DNA from: Calditrichia bacterium
Lineage (GTDB): Bacteria > Calditrichota > Calditrichia > RBG-13-44-9 > J042
Direction of reading: 5' to 3'
DNA: 7,500 nucleotides
Assembly (NCBI GenBank): GCA_030430345.1
Contig: JAUIFT010000103.1
Location: 1-7,500 of the forward strand
Below are positions 1 through 6,314 of this stretch, piece after piece. The stretch's first letter is position 1, and each line of letters opens with the position of its first letter. Below the pieces are notes generated by a model. That model did no database searches and was not told where the DNA came from. It saw only the letters and a program-made list of their open reading frames with translations. A program made the position numbers and the translations under genes.

Positions 1-467
1 GGAATTCCCCAATTTATCAATAAGTCGATTTTTCCGACTGCTCTGGCTGTTATTATATCAATTTTTTCCGTAAGATCAAAATTTTCATGTACTTTTTCTA
101 TTCTTTCATTTACTATCGTGATACCGGAAAGTTGCAATTCGCGAATCACATGCTTCAAAAAGATTGCTTTTTTCCGGATGGAATCGTTCATGACGATGTC
201 TAGGTCAGGGCGAATTATCTTCAACGGGATGGCCGGTAAACCACCGCCGCTGCCAATATCGAGAATTTGGGCATCCGCAGGAATCTTGATAAAACGCAGG
301 GGAATGATTGAGGGGAGGATATGATGCTCGTAAAGCAGGTCGACATCTTTCCGGGACACCAGGTTGACGCGTTGATTCCATTCCTGCAACAGCGCGCAAT
401 AATGCGCCAATTGGGTACGCTGCTGCACGGTAATTTCCGGAAATAATTTTTTTAGGGATAAATCCAT
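1..467 (-). CDS. rsmG: 16S rRNA (guanine-N7) methyltransferase RsmG, 3' end outside window
   Basis: RsmG (GidB) transfers a methyl group from S-adenosylmethionine to N7 of G527 (E. coli numbering) in 16S rRNA of the small ribosomal subunit. The ATG at 467-465 opens a frame that stays open to base 1, giving 155 residues; family members run to about 205-240, so the C-terminal part lies beyond the window. Visible family marks are the N-terminal helical segment with EWNQRVNLVS (29-38), YEHHILPSI (46-54), the SAM-binding loop DIGSGGGLPAIP (70-81; the usual form is DIGSGAGFPGIP), and ITARAV (139-144), the conserved ARA motif, followed by a W at 153. No clear ribosome binding site precedes the ATG. 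An overlapping minus-strand frame beginning at 501 shows none of these motifs. The exonuclease gene lies upstream on the same strand, separated by 89 bp with a palindrome. Identification is firm from motifs; the mnmG/parA neighbours common for this gene cannot be checked here. Confidence 0.93.
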   Translation of the reverse strand, partial: MDLSLKKLFPEITVQQRTQLAHYCALLQEWNQRVNLVSRKDVDLLYEHHILPSIIPLRFIKIPADAQILDIGSGGGLPAIPLKIIRPDLDIVMNDSIRKKAIFLKHVIRELQLSGITIVNERIEKVHENFDLTEKIDIITARAVGKIDLLINWGI

Positions 468-493
468 ATATTCTTGTGTTCTTTTGTTTTTCA

Positions 494-545
494 GTCGTCA
501 TATCCGCAGAGAAAATTCATGAATTTTCTCTGCGGATACGACGAC
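494..545. repeat. 52-bp near-perfect palindrome between exonuclease and rsmG genes
   Basis: Two 26-base arms meet with no spacer at 519/520 and are complementary except for one pair (500 against 539). The centre is GAAAATTCATGAATTTTC. As RNA it would fold into a long hairpin from either strand. It sits after the exonuclease stop and before the rsmG start. In the direction of those genes the 3' flank is A-rich rather than T-rich, so it is not a textbook intrinsic terminator. It could be a factor-assisted terminator, an mRNA-stabilising 3' hairpin, a dispersed palindromic repeat or a protein-binding site. Confidence 0.85.
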
Positions 546-556
546 CGGCAACGGTT

Positions 557-1309
557 TTAATCAATCACAATCCCCACCGGACAATGATCCGACCCCATCA
601 CATCGGACAGAATAAATGCCGATTGCAACCGGGGTCTTAATGCCGGGGAAATGCAAAAATAATCGATCCGCCAGCCCACATTCCGGGCACGGGCGCCTCC
701 TATGTAGCTCCACCAGGTATAATGACCACCGCCGCTTTCGAATTCCCGGAAAGTGTCGATAAACCCTGCCGCAAGAATATTGTCAAATCCTGCCCGTTCC
801 TCATCGGTGAAGCCGGCGTTTTTGCGATTGGATTTTGGATTAGCAAGGTCGATTTCCGTATGGGCAACGTTCAGATCCCCGCAAAAGATCACCGGTTTAT
901 TTTTCTCCAGTTCCTTCATATAAGCCAGAAAATCCGGATCCCAGGATTGACTGCGGTAATCCAGCCGGAGCAAACCGCGCTTGGCATTCGGTGTGTAAAC
1001 CGTTACCAGGTAATAGTCGCTATACTCGGCAGCGATCACCCGGCCTTCGGTATCATGCTCGGGAATATCCATATCATTTTTAACGGACAAGGGCTCTTCT
1101 TTAGTGAATATCGCGGTGCCGGAATAGCCTTTTTTTTCTGCGGAATTCCAGTATTGATGATATTCGGGTAGATCCAACTCTACCTGCTCCGGGCGGGCCT
1201 TGGTTTCCTGAAGACAAATAATATCCGGGTTACTTTCCGCCATAAAATCCGCAAACCCTTTTTTTTGCGCGGCGCGGATGCCGTTAACATTCCATGAGAG
1301 AATTTTCAT
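557..1309 (-). CDS. xth: Exodeoxyribonuclease III / AP endonuclease (ExoA/Xth family)
   Basis: This is a Mg2+-dependent DNA repair nuclease of the endonuclease/exonuclease/phosphatase (EEP) fold. It cleaves 5' to abasic sites in base excision repair and can remove 3' blocking groups. The 250-residue protein is full length for the family (about 250-270). Active-site residues are all present: N7 (SWNVNG), E35 in LQETK, Y105 in VYTPNA, D145 and N147 in CGDLNV, D216 in WRIDYF, and the D241-H242 pair in GSDHCPV. The terminal [12 protein letters not shown] fits the usual family N-terminus, so the ATG at 1309-1307 is well supported although no strong ribosome binding site is seen. It is transcribed toward rsmG and diverges from the signalling operon. 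A promoter candidate lies about 90-115 bp upstream. Whether AP-endonuclease or 3'-5' exonuclease activity dominates cannot be told from sequence. Confidence 0.96.
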   Translation of the reverse strand: MKILSWNVNGIRAAQKKGFADFMAESNPDIICLQETKARPEQVELDLPEYHQYWNSAEKKGYSGTAIFTKEEPLSVKNDMDIPEHDTEGRVIAAEYSDYYLVTVYTPNAKRGLLRLDYRSQSWDPDFLAYMKELEKNKPVIFCGDLNVAHTEIDLANPKSNRKNAGFTDEERAGFDNILAAGFIDTFREFESGGGHYTWWSYIGGARARNVGWRIDYFCISPALRPRLQSAFILSDVMGSDHCPVGIVID

Positions 1310-1733
1310 AATGCCATTTCTGTAAATGTAAAGTTGATGTTTTTAATGCAGTTAATGCCCTTCAGGAACCTTTTCTGCGAGAAATTAATAGAATAAATAA
1401 TATGATCTCTTCCCGGCAAATTTCAAAGTGATTTATGGTGACGATCGGTTGATCGATGATCGCGCTGGCAGCTAAAAATAACATTCTAAATTTTCGAAAC
1501 CAGATTTGTGATTTACTTTTCGAATTTCTCTTTCAGAAAGGCGTAAATAATATGGTTAAGAGGAGCACCTTCGCGAGAGGATGAAGAAGGTATATGATCC
1601 CCGCTGCCGGCCATTTGCATCTGCCGAAAGCAAATTTAATCGGGGTATACGCCTGCCTTTCCGGAGAAAGAGAAATAAACCCATATTAATCAGTGAATCG
1701 AAGATGTTTACAGAACATGAGAAATCCAGTATT
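1310..1733. other. Divergent intergenic region with possible structured leader
   Basis: This 424-bp stretch separates the minus-strand exonuclease gene from the plus-strand signalling operon. It holds the minus-strand promoter at 1397-1426, a small inverted repeat CGATC-GGTT-GATCG (1442-1455) overlapping a weak plus-strand TTGATC (1449-1454), two copies of TTTTCGAA (1491-1498 and 1517-1524), and a nest of short complementary segments between 1599 and 1670. A plus-strand frame is open from ATG 1581 into the receiver gene, but its first 40 or so codons give a basic sequence with no resemblance to the receiver family, so I treat it as leader. A 10-codon frame, 1552-1584, overlaps that ATG by 4 bases; I see no reason to call it a gene. 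Confidence 0.5.
1397..1426 (-). promoter_or_regulatory. Sigma-70-like promoter candidate for the exonuclease gene
   Basis: Read on the minus strand there is TTGAAA (1426-1421), an 18-bp spacer and TATTAT (1402-1397). Each hexamer matches the consensus at five of six bases. Transcription would begin near 1390 and leave an untranslated leader of about 80 bases before the ATG at 1309. Position and strand fit the divergent arrangement. This is a pattern match only. Confidence 0.4.
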
Positions 1734-2171
1734 ATGATGCCAGGAAATAAGGTCATTACCATCTTATTGGTAGAGGACAATGCCGGGCACGCCCGTCTGA
1801 TCGAAAAGAATTTACGCAGAGCGAAAATATTTAACGAGATTATCAAGTTTTCCGATGGTCAGCAAATCCTTGATTACTTTTTTCAACGGGACTTTCAACA
1901 ACCGATGCCTTCGCTGGTATTGCTGGATTTAAATTTACCGGTCATGAGCGGTTATCAGGTCTTAAAACAGATGAAGTCCGATGCGCGCACCAAACACATT
2001 CCTGTGGTCATTCTTACCACAACGGAAGAGCCGCACGAAATTTCAAAATGTTATGAACTGGGTTGCAACGTGTATATCACCAAACCGGTTGAATATGATG
2101 AGTTCTGCGAAGCCATTCGTAAACTCGGCCTTTTTCTTTCCATTGTTAAAGTACCGGAAAAGGATGATTAA
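1734..2171 (+). CDS. Single-domain response regulator, Rcp1/CheY-like
   Basis: This is a stand-alone receiver that accepts a phosphoryl group from a histidine kinase; there is no output domain. From ATG 1734 it is 145 residues. The acidic pocket is E14-D15 (ILLVEDN), the phospho-acceptor D65 (LVLLDLNLP), the switch residues T95/T96 (VVILTTTEEP) and K117 (VYITKPV). The CYELGCNVYITKPV stretch and the long segment between strands 2 and 3 are typical of the Rcp1 subgroup, which often works with phytochrome-like or PAS-type HisKA kinases. The start is uncertain: 1734, 1737 and 1704 are all possible, and the longest frame begins at 1581 but adds 51 residues outside the fold. None has a strong ribosome binding site; a weak GAGAAA lies 9 bases before 1734. 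The stop is followed one base later by the ATG of the next gene, indicating an operon and a likely partnership with one or both downstream kinases. Confidence 0.92.
   Translation: MMPGNKVITILLVEDNAGHARLIEKNLRRAKIFNEIIKFSDGQQILDYFFQRDFQQPMPSLVLLDLNLPVMSGYQVLKQMKSDARTKHIPVVILTTTEEPHEISKCYELGCNVYITKPVEYDEFCEAIRKLGLFLSIVKVPEKDD
2160..2164 (+). promoter_or_regulatory. Ribosome binding site that sets the receiver-kinase start
   Basis: AAGGA inside the last codons of the preceding receiver gene stands 8 bases before ATG 2173. It favours that start over ATG 2164, which lies on the motif itself, and over the long frame from 1981, which is an out-of-phase reading of the receiver gene. Confidence 0.7.
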
Positions 2172-2172
2172 T

Positions 2173-3309
2173 ATGGAAAATGGCACCCCAATTCGAATCC
2201 TCTACATGGAAGATGATCCCGGTCTGGTACGGCTTTTTGAAAAGCGCATGGCGAAAAAGGGATACGTTATTTCCATTGCACCGAACGGCCGGGAAGGACT
2301 GCGGATGTTTAGCGAGGAAGGCCCTTTCGATATGCTGCTGGTCGACTACCAGATGCCGGAGTTGAACGGATTGCAGGTTCTGGAAGAGTTGATGACCAAC
2401 GATCCGCGTCCGGCAGTTATTATGCTTACCGGCGCCGGCAATGAAGAAATCGCCGTTGAGTCCATGAAGAAAGGCGCTTACGACTATATTCAGAAAGATA
2501 TCGATGGCCGCTATTTTCGCCTGTTACCGATCGTCATTGAAGAATCGGTAAAACGCTATCGCATGGAAGCGGAAAAACGCCGGATGCAGCAGGAACTCAA
2601 AAAATATGCCCAGGAGCTGGAGCGGAGTAATAAAGAACTACAGCAATTTGCCTATGTGGTATCCCATGATCTGAAAGAGCCATTGCATACGATTCAAGGA
2701 TTTGCCAAGTATATCGAAGAAACTTATGCGAACGATATCGATGAGCAGGGGACTGAATTTCTCGGCTACATCATTGAAGGTACCCGACGGATGGAGCGGC
2801 TAATTGAGGGATTGCTGGAATATTCCCGGGTAAAATTCAAGGGCATTAAGCTGAAGGACATCGACAGTGGTGCACTCGTCGATAATGTCGTCAAGGATTT
2901 AAAAGCAACCATCGATAAACGTTGCGCTAAAGTGACTTACGAATCGCTGCCGACCATTCGCGGCAATGAACGTCAATTAAACCGCCTCTTCCAAAACCTC
3001 ATCGATAATGCCATCAAGTATTGCCGGGATCGCAAACCGCAAGTGCATATCCGCGCGGAAAAGCAGAAAAATGCCTGGCAATTTAGCGTGCAGGACAATG
3101 GTATTGGTATCGATCCCCGCTATGGCGAGAAGATTTTTGCCATTTTCCAACGCTTACACAGCAAGGAATTTTCCGGCGATGGATTGGGGCTGGCGATCTG
3201 CAAAAAAATTGTGGAAAATCATCGCGGTGAAATTTGGGTTAAATCCCGCTATGGTGAAGGGGCGACATTTTACTTCACTATACCGGACAGGGTGAAGCAT
3301 ATTTCATGA
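2173..3309 (+). CDS. Soluble receiver-histidine kinase (REC-HisKA-HATPase_c)
   Basis: A 378-residue cytoplasmic kinase with an N-terminal receiver in place of a sensor. The receiver spans about 7-125: E13-D14-D15, phospho-acceptor D58 (LLVDYQMPELNG), T86 (IMLTGAG) and K108 (YIQKD). A helical/coiled-coil linker (about 125-158) leads to the HisKA dimerisation domain with H165 in the H-box FAYVVSHDLKEPL (159-171). The ATP-binding domain has an N-box N275/N279 (NLIDNAIKY), a G1 box DNGIGI (308-313), an F-box around F325 and a G2 loop GDGLGLAI (335-342). All catalytic residues are present, so it should be an active autokinase gated by receiver phosphorylation. No membrane segment is seen. It starts one base after the receiver gene and its TGA overlaps the ATG of the next kinase (ATGA), so translation is likely coupled. 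Its H-box region resembles that of the downstream kinase (FAYxVSHDL), suggesting related substrate specificity; that is inference. Confidence 0.93.
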   Translation: MENGTPIRILYMEDDPGLVRLFEKRMAKKGYVISIAPNGREGLRMFSEEGPFDMLLVDYQMPELNGLQVLEELMTNDPRPAVIMLTGAGNEEIAVESMKKGAYDYIQKDIDGRYFRLLPIVIEESVKRYRMEAEKRRMQQELKKYAQELERSNKELQQFAYVVSHDLKEPLHTIQGFAKYIEETYANDIDEQGTEFLGYIIEGTRRMERLIEGLLEYSRVKFKGIKLKDIDSGALVDNVVKDLKATIDKRCAKVTYESLPTIRGNERQLNRLFQNLIDNAIKYCRDRKPQVHIRAEKQKNAWQFSVQDNGIGIDPRYGEKIFAIFQRLHSKEFSGDGLGLAICKKIVENHRGEIWVKSRYGEGATFYFTIPDRVKHIS

Positions 3310-5147
3310 AAAGATTCTGGACATCCCCATTTTGGTCGGCCCTGATTGCCGGCTGCGCACTTGTCTTTATCGTCTGGAGCATCTCCCTGATCCGGAACGT
3401 TACCGCCCACCAGGAAACCCTGAAAGCACACCTGTTAATTGTTAATGACCTGATTTTGCTGGAAAAAAATATCCGCGGATTTGGGGATATGATTTACCAG
3501 GATCCGCTCCCCGGCCCGGAAAGCTGGCAGCAAACCCGGGATGAATATCAGCAGACTCTCGATCAAATTCGATCCTTCTCCCATAAATCCGTGGAAGAAA
3601 TTGACTCGGTGCTTACAGCGATTGATTTTTCCGTACAGCGAATGTCAGACCGTTTTTTAATGATGCAACGTGGCGATTCATCTCTACGCGGGAATGGTCG
3701 CCTGGATATTGTTTTTCATGAGGAAATGACCCATGCTGCCGATATGGTGAAGCGGGAGATCGACGGTTGCCGGGATAAAATAAACACGCTTTCCGCTACA
3801 TTAACCAGCGAATGGCAGTCATTGAATATTCTTATTCTGGTCTCCTGCTTGTTGGCTATTTTGGTTGCCGCTATTCTTTATATCTTCCAAAAAGACATCG
3901 AAAAACGCAAGCGTGTGGAGGCGGCCCTTCATCAAATTACTGCCGAGTTCCGGGCGATGTTTAAATCGATTCCCGATGCGGTTGTGTTTACCGATATGAA
4001 TTATGAAATCATTATGGTCAATCCGGCCTTTAGTAAGCTGTTTGGCTATCAACCGGAAAAAGTAATGGGCCGCAACCGCTCTATGCTATTCGAAGAGTCC
4101 GAAGTGATTTTACCAACCCCATCCCGCAATGGTGACGTGCAAACCAAACCGTTTGAGATCAACTGCCTTAGTTCGGACAGCCGAATGTTTATCGGAGAAA
4201 GAGTGGACATGCTTGTGCAGCAGGAAAGTAGTGAAATGGGAATTATTACCATCGTGCGGGATATTACCGAACGGAAGAAGGTGGAAACCGCCGCCAATGC
4301 CGCGCATGAGAAGCTGGAAATGTGGGTGAATGAACGCACTGAAGATTTGATGCGCGCCAATGAAGAAGTGAAGCGTTTTGCCTATATCGTTTCTCACGAC
4401 TTACGCGCGCCCCTGGTCAATATCAAAGGGTTTGCCGGTGAGTTGCGCCATTCCGTAGGAGAATTAAGTGAAATGCTGACTGAGCGCCTGTCCGATAATG
4501 CGGATCCGGCCATTCAGGAAATTCGCGATATCCTCACGGAAGATATTCCCGAATCTTTGCAGTTTATCGATTCGTCAGCCAGCCGTATGGGCTCTTTGAT
4601 CGACGCTGTGCTGAAACTTTCCCGTCTGGGACGCCGGGAATTGCGCTTTGAGCAAGTTAACGTTCAGGAAATGCTGCAGAAAATACTCGATAGCCTGGCG
4701 CACCAAATTGAGTCTCATAAAATCGAAATCGTAATCGGGGATTTGCCAAATGTCACCGCGGATCCGACTTCGCTGGAGCAAATGATCGGGAATATTCTTG
4801 TTAACGCGATTAACTACCGGGAAGAGGGACGTCGTCCGCGGATTATGATTAGTGGCGAGCAGAGAGATTATGAAGTAATGTATTGCATCAGCGATAATGG
4901 CCGGGGAATATCCCTGGAAGATATGTCGAAAGTGTTTGAGCCGTTTAGCCGCGCCGGCCAGCAAAATGTGCCTGGCGAGGGAATGGGGCTCGCTTATGTT
5001 AAAACACTGGTGCGGCGCCATGGCGGCAGAATCTGGTGCCATTCAAAGTTGGGAGAAGGCACCCAATTTTATTTTACCCTTTCCAATCATCATAATCGGG
5101 AAGCCGAACCGATTATCACCGAAGTCGCTTCGGATGAAGCGCTTTAG
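3306..5147 (+). CDS. Membrane histidine kinase with CHASE3-like and PAS domains
   Basis: A 613-residue inner-membrane sensor kinase. TM1 is about residues 10-29 and TM2 about 173-194; between them is a ~143-residue, mostly helical extracytoplasmic region whose size and position suit a CHASE3-type sensor, although the signature is weak. There is no HAMP; a short charged helix (195-213) leads into a PAS domain (214-325; SIPDAVVFTDMNYEIIMVNPAF, ending IVRDITERKK as usual). A coiled coil (about 326-357) precedes H364 in FAYIVSHDLRAPL. The HisKA hairpin is longer than normal (GF at 375-376 to SR at 439-440), as in a known subgroup with SHDLRAPLVNI. The ATPase domain has N496/N500, DNGRGI (530-535), F544/F547 and GEGMGLA (557-563). 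All catalytic residues are intact. The start overlaps the preceding stop by 4 bases. The obvious phospho-acceptors are the two receivers encoded just upstream. The ligand is unknown. Confidence 0.92.
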   Translation: MKRFWTSPFWSALIAGCALVFIVWSISLIRNVTAHQETLKAHLLIVNDLILLEKNIRGFGDMIYQDPLPGPESWQQTRDEYQQTLDQIRSFSHKSVEEIDSVLTAIDFSVQRMSDRFLMMQRGDSSLRGNGRLDIVFHEEMTHAADMVKREIDGCRDKINTLSATLTSEWQSLNILILVSCLLAILVAAILYIFQKDIEKRKRVEAALHQITAEFRAMFKSIPDAVVFTDMNYEIIMVNPAFSKLFGYQPEKVMGRNRSMLFEESEVILPTPSRNGDVQTKPFEINCLSSDSRMFIGERVDMLVQQESSEMGIITIVRDITERKKVETAANAAHEKLEMWVNERTEDLMRANEEVKRFAYIVSHDLRAPLVNIKGFAGELRHSVGELSEMLTERLSDNADPAIQEIRDILTEDIPESLQFIDSSASRMGSLIDAVLKLSRLGRRELRFEQVNVQEMLQKILDSLAHQIESHKIEIVIGDLPNVTADPTSLEQMIGNILVNAINYREEGRRPRIMISGEQRDYEVMYCISDNGRGISLEDMSKVFEPFSRAGQQNVPGEGMGLAYVKTLVRRHGGRIWCHSKLGEGTQFYFTLSNHHNREAEPIITEVASDEAL

Positions 5148-5173
5148 ATAAACAATTTTTATTCCCCCAAATT

Positions 5174-5202
5174 TTGAAAATTTTCGCTGATTTCGATATT
5201 TT
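5174..5202 (+). promoter_or_regulatory. Promoter candidate for the pentapeptide-repeat gene
   Basis: TTGAAA (5174-5179), a 17-bp spacer and TATTTT (5197-5202) form a fair sigma-70-like match in the AT-rich 79-bp gap after the kinase stop. Transcription would start near 5209, shortly before ATG 5227. No terminator hairpin for the kinase operon is obvious in the same gap, so read-through from upstream remains possible. Confidence 0.35.
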
Positions 5203-5226
5203 AATATCATACATTGATTTTCAGGG

Positions 5227-6306
5227 ATGATCAACAATCGGACAGGAAGTTATCGCTTTTTAACGAACCGGGCCGATACAATGCAAAAATTCCCCCAATC
5301 TCCCCAGGCCTTAGCGGGCGAAAAAACATTCTTACAAACATATCAACAATGGTTGGAGAGTGACGGCGAAGAAGGGGTGACACCGGACGAGCAGCGTAAT
5401 TTTCTCCAGCAGCTTGCCATTGCCTGCTTCCGGGAAAAGCGATCGGTCCGGCTCAATGAGTTGCCAGTCTATAGGCACCTGCCGCGCACGAATTTTGCTG
5501 AAAATTGTCCCTTCCTGAAGCAAGATGCTGATCATCGCTATGATTTCGTAGCGCAATCATACCTGCTATATTTTATGGTGCATGCGTTCTGGGAAGCCCG
5601 AAAAGGGAATGCCGCTTTTCCGGTTACGTACAGCGAATTTAGCGCTGACATGCGTGAGGCCTTAAAGCAATGCGTTGTTCATGATAGCGAAAATTTACGG
5701 GATGTGGACTTTCGGGGCATCGACCTCAGCGGCATCGATCTTAGCGGCCGGAGATTGAATCGCGGTAAATTTAACCGGGCAAACTTGCAGAATGCTAATC
5801 TGAAAGATGCCAACTTAACTGCGGCGATTTTTAATCGGGGGAATTTGAGTGGAGCGAATTTGAATGGGGCGCTGCTGCAGAAAGCGCGTCTCAATGGTGC
5901 TGTTCTCAATGGCGCTGCCCTGATGAATGCAGACCTTCGTGATGCCGCATTGGTCGAGGCAGATCTTTCCGGTGCCCGCTTAAGCGGAGCGAACTTATCC
6001 GGCGCGATTTTGATTCGTGCGAACCTCAGCGGCAGCGATCTGTGCGGATTGGTACTCGCCGGGCTAGATTTACATGAAGCGAATCTTTCCGGGGCGAATC
6101 TTGCCGACAGCGACCTGCGCGGGGCCAATTTGGTGAGAAGCTCGCTGAAGGGAGCCAACCTGACAAATAGTCGATTGAACCGGGTCAACCTGATTCAGGC
6201 GGATTTGAGCGAGGCCAATCTAAGCGGTACGGATTTAAGCCGGGCGAACCTGAACGGGGCGGTGTTTACAGATGAAACATCGAGTATTCTGGAAGCTATC
6301 CGCTGA
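5227..6306 (+). CDS. Pentapeptide-repeat protein with STAND/NACHT-tail-like N-terminus
   Basis: The C-terminal half is a textbook pentapeptide-repeat domain: from L157 to F347 every fifth residue is Leu or Phe without exception, giving 39 repeats of the A(D/N)LxG type. These should fold into a right-handed quadrilateral beta-helix of nearly ten coils. The first ~150 residues are helical and not repetitive. Residues 104-118 contain RYDFVAQSYLLYFMV, which resembles the FxHxSFxEYFxA motif found after the winged helix of NACHT/STAND ATPases that carry C-terminal pentapeptide repeats, but with the His and Glu replaced by A109 and L114. No P-loop or other NTPase motif is present and none lies upstream. 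There is no signal peptide or membrane segment, so it is probably cytoplasmic. The start is uncertain: ATG 5227 gives 359 residues and ATG 5281 gives 341; neither has a good ribosome binding site. The function is unknown; gyrase inhibition, protein scaffolding or a STAND-type adaptor are possibilities, none shown by the sequence. Confidence 0.88.
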   Translation: MINNRTGSYRFLTNRADTMQKFPQSPQALAGEKTFLQTYQQWLESDGEEGVTPDEQRNFLQQLAIACFREKRSVRLNELPVYRHLPRTNFAENCPFLKQDADHRYDFVAQSYLLYFMVHAFWEARKGNAAFPVTYSEFSADMREALKQCVVHDSENLRDVDFRGIDLSGIDLSGRRLNRGKFNRANLQNANLKDANLTAAIFNRGNLSGANLNGALLQKARLNGAVLNGAALMNADLRDAALVEADLSGARLSGANLSGAILIRANLSGSDLCGLVLAGLDLHEANLSGANLADSDLRGANLVRSSLKGANLTNSRLNRVNLIQADLSEANLSGTDLSRANLNGAVFTDETSSILEAIR

Positions 6307-6314
6307 TTATCCCA

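Noticed and set aside
205..501. Minus-strand open frame of 98 codons overlapping rsmG
   Set aside because: The same DNA in another frame gives the RsmG SAM-binding and ARA motifs; this frame shows nothing recognisable.
722..1171. Plus-strand open frame of 149 codons opposite the exonuclease
   Set aside because: It is antisense to the conserved catalytic core of the nuclease and has no start signal or family similarity.
1581..1733. N-terminal extension of the receiver gene from ATG 1581
   Set aside because: The extra 51 residues are basic, unlike any receiver, and overlap a set of complementary segments; AGGAG lies 15 bases before this ATG, too far for a normal site.
1981..2172. N-terminal extension of the receiver-kinase from ATG 1981
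   Set aside because: It is an out-of-phase reading of the preceding receiver gene; the well-spaced AAGGA before ATG 2173 and the receiver fold define the start.
5195..5208. GATATT-TT-AATATC small palindrome as a terminator of the kinase operon
   Set aside because: It is entirely AT-rich, too weak for termination, lacks a following T-run and overlaps the candidate -10 element.
5679..6188. Minus-strand open frame of 169 codons opposite the pentapeptide repeats
   Set aside because: Its regular Arg/Ala/Pro/Ser-rich periodicity is the mirror of the repeated codons on the plus strand.
5695..6267. Tandem DNA repeat or CRISPR-like array
   Set aside because: The 15-bp periodicity is degenerate and comes from pentapeptide codons; there are no identical repeats with unique spacers.
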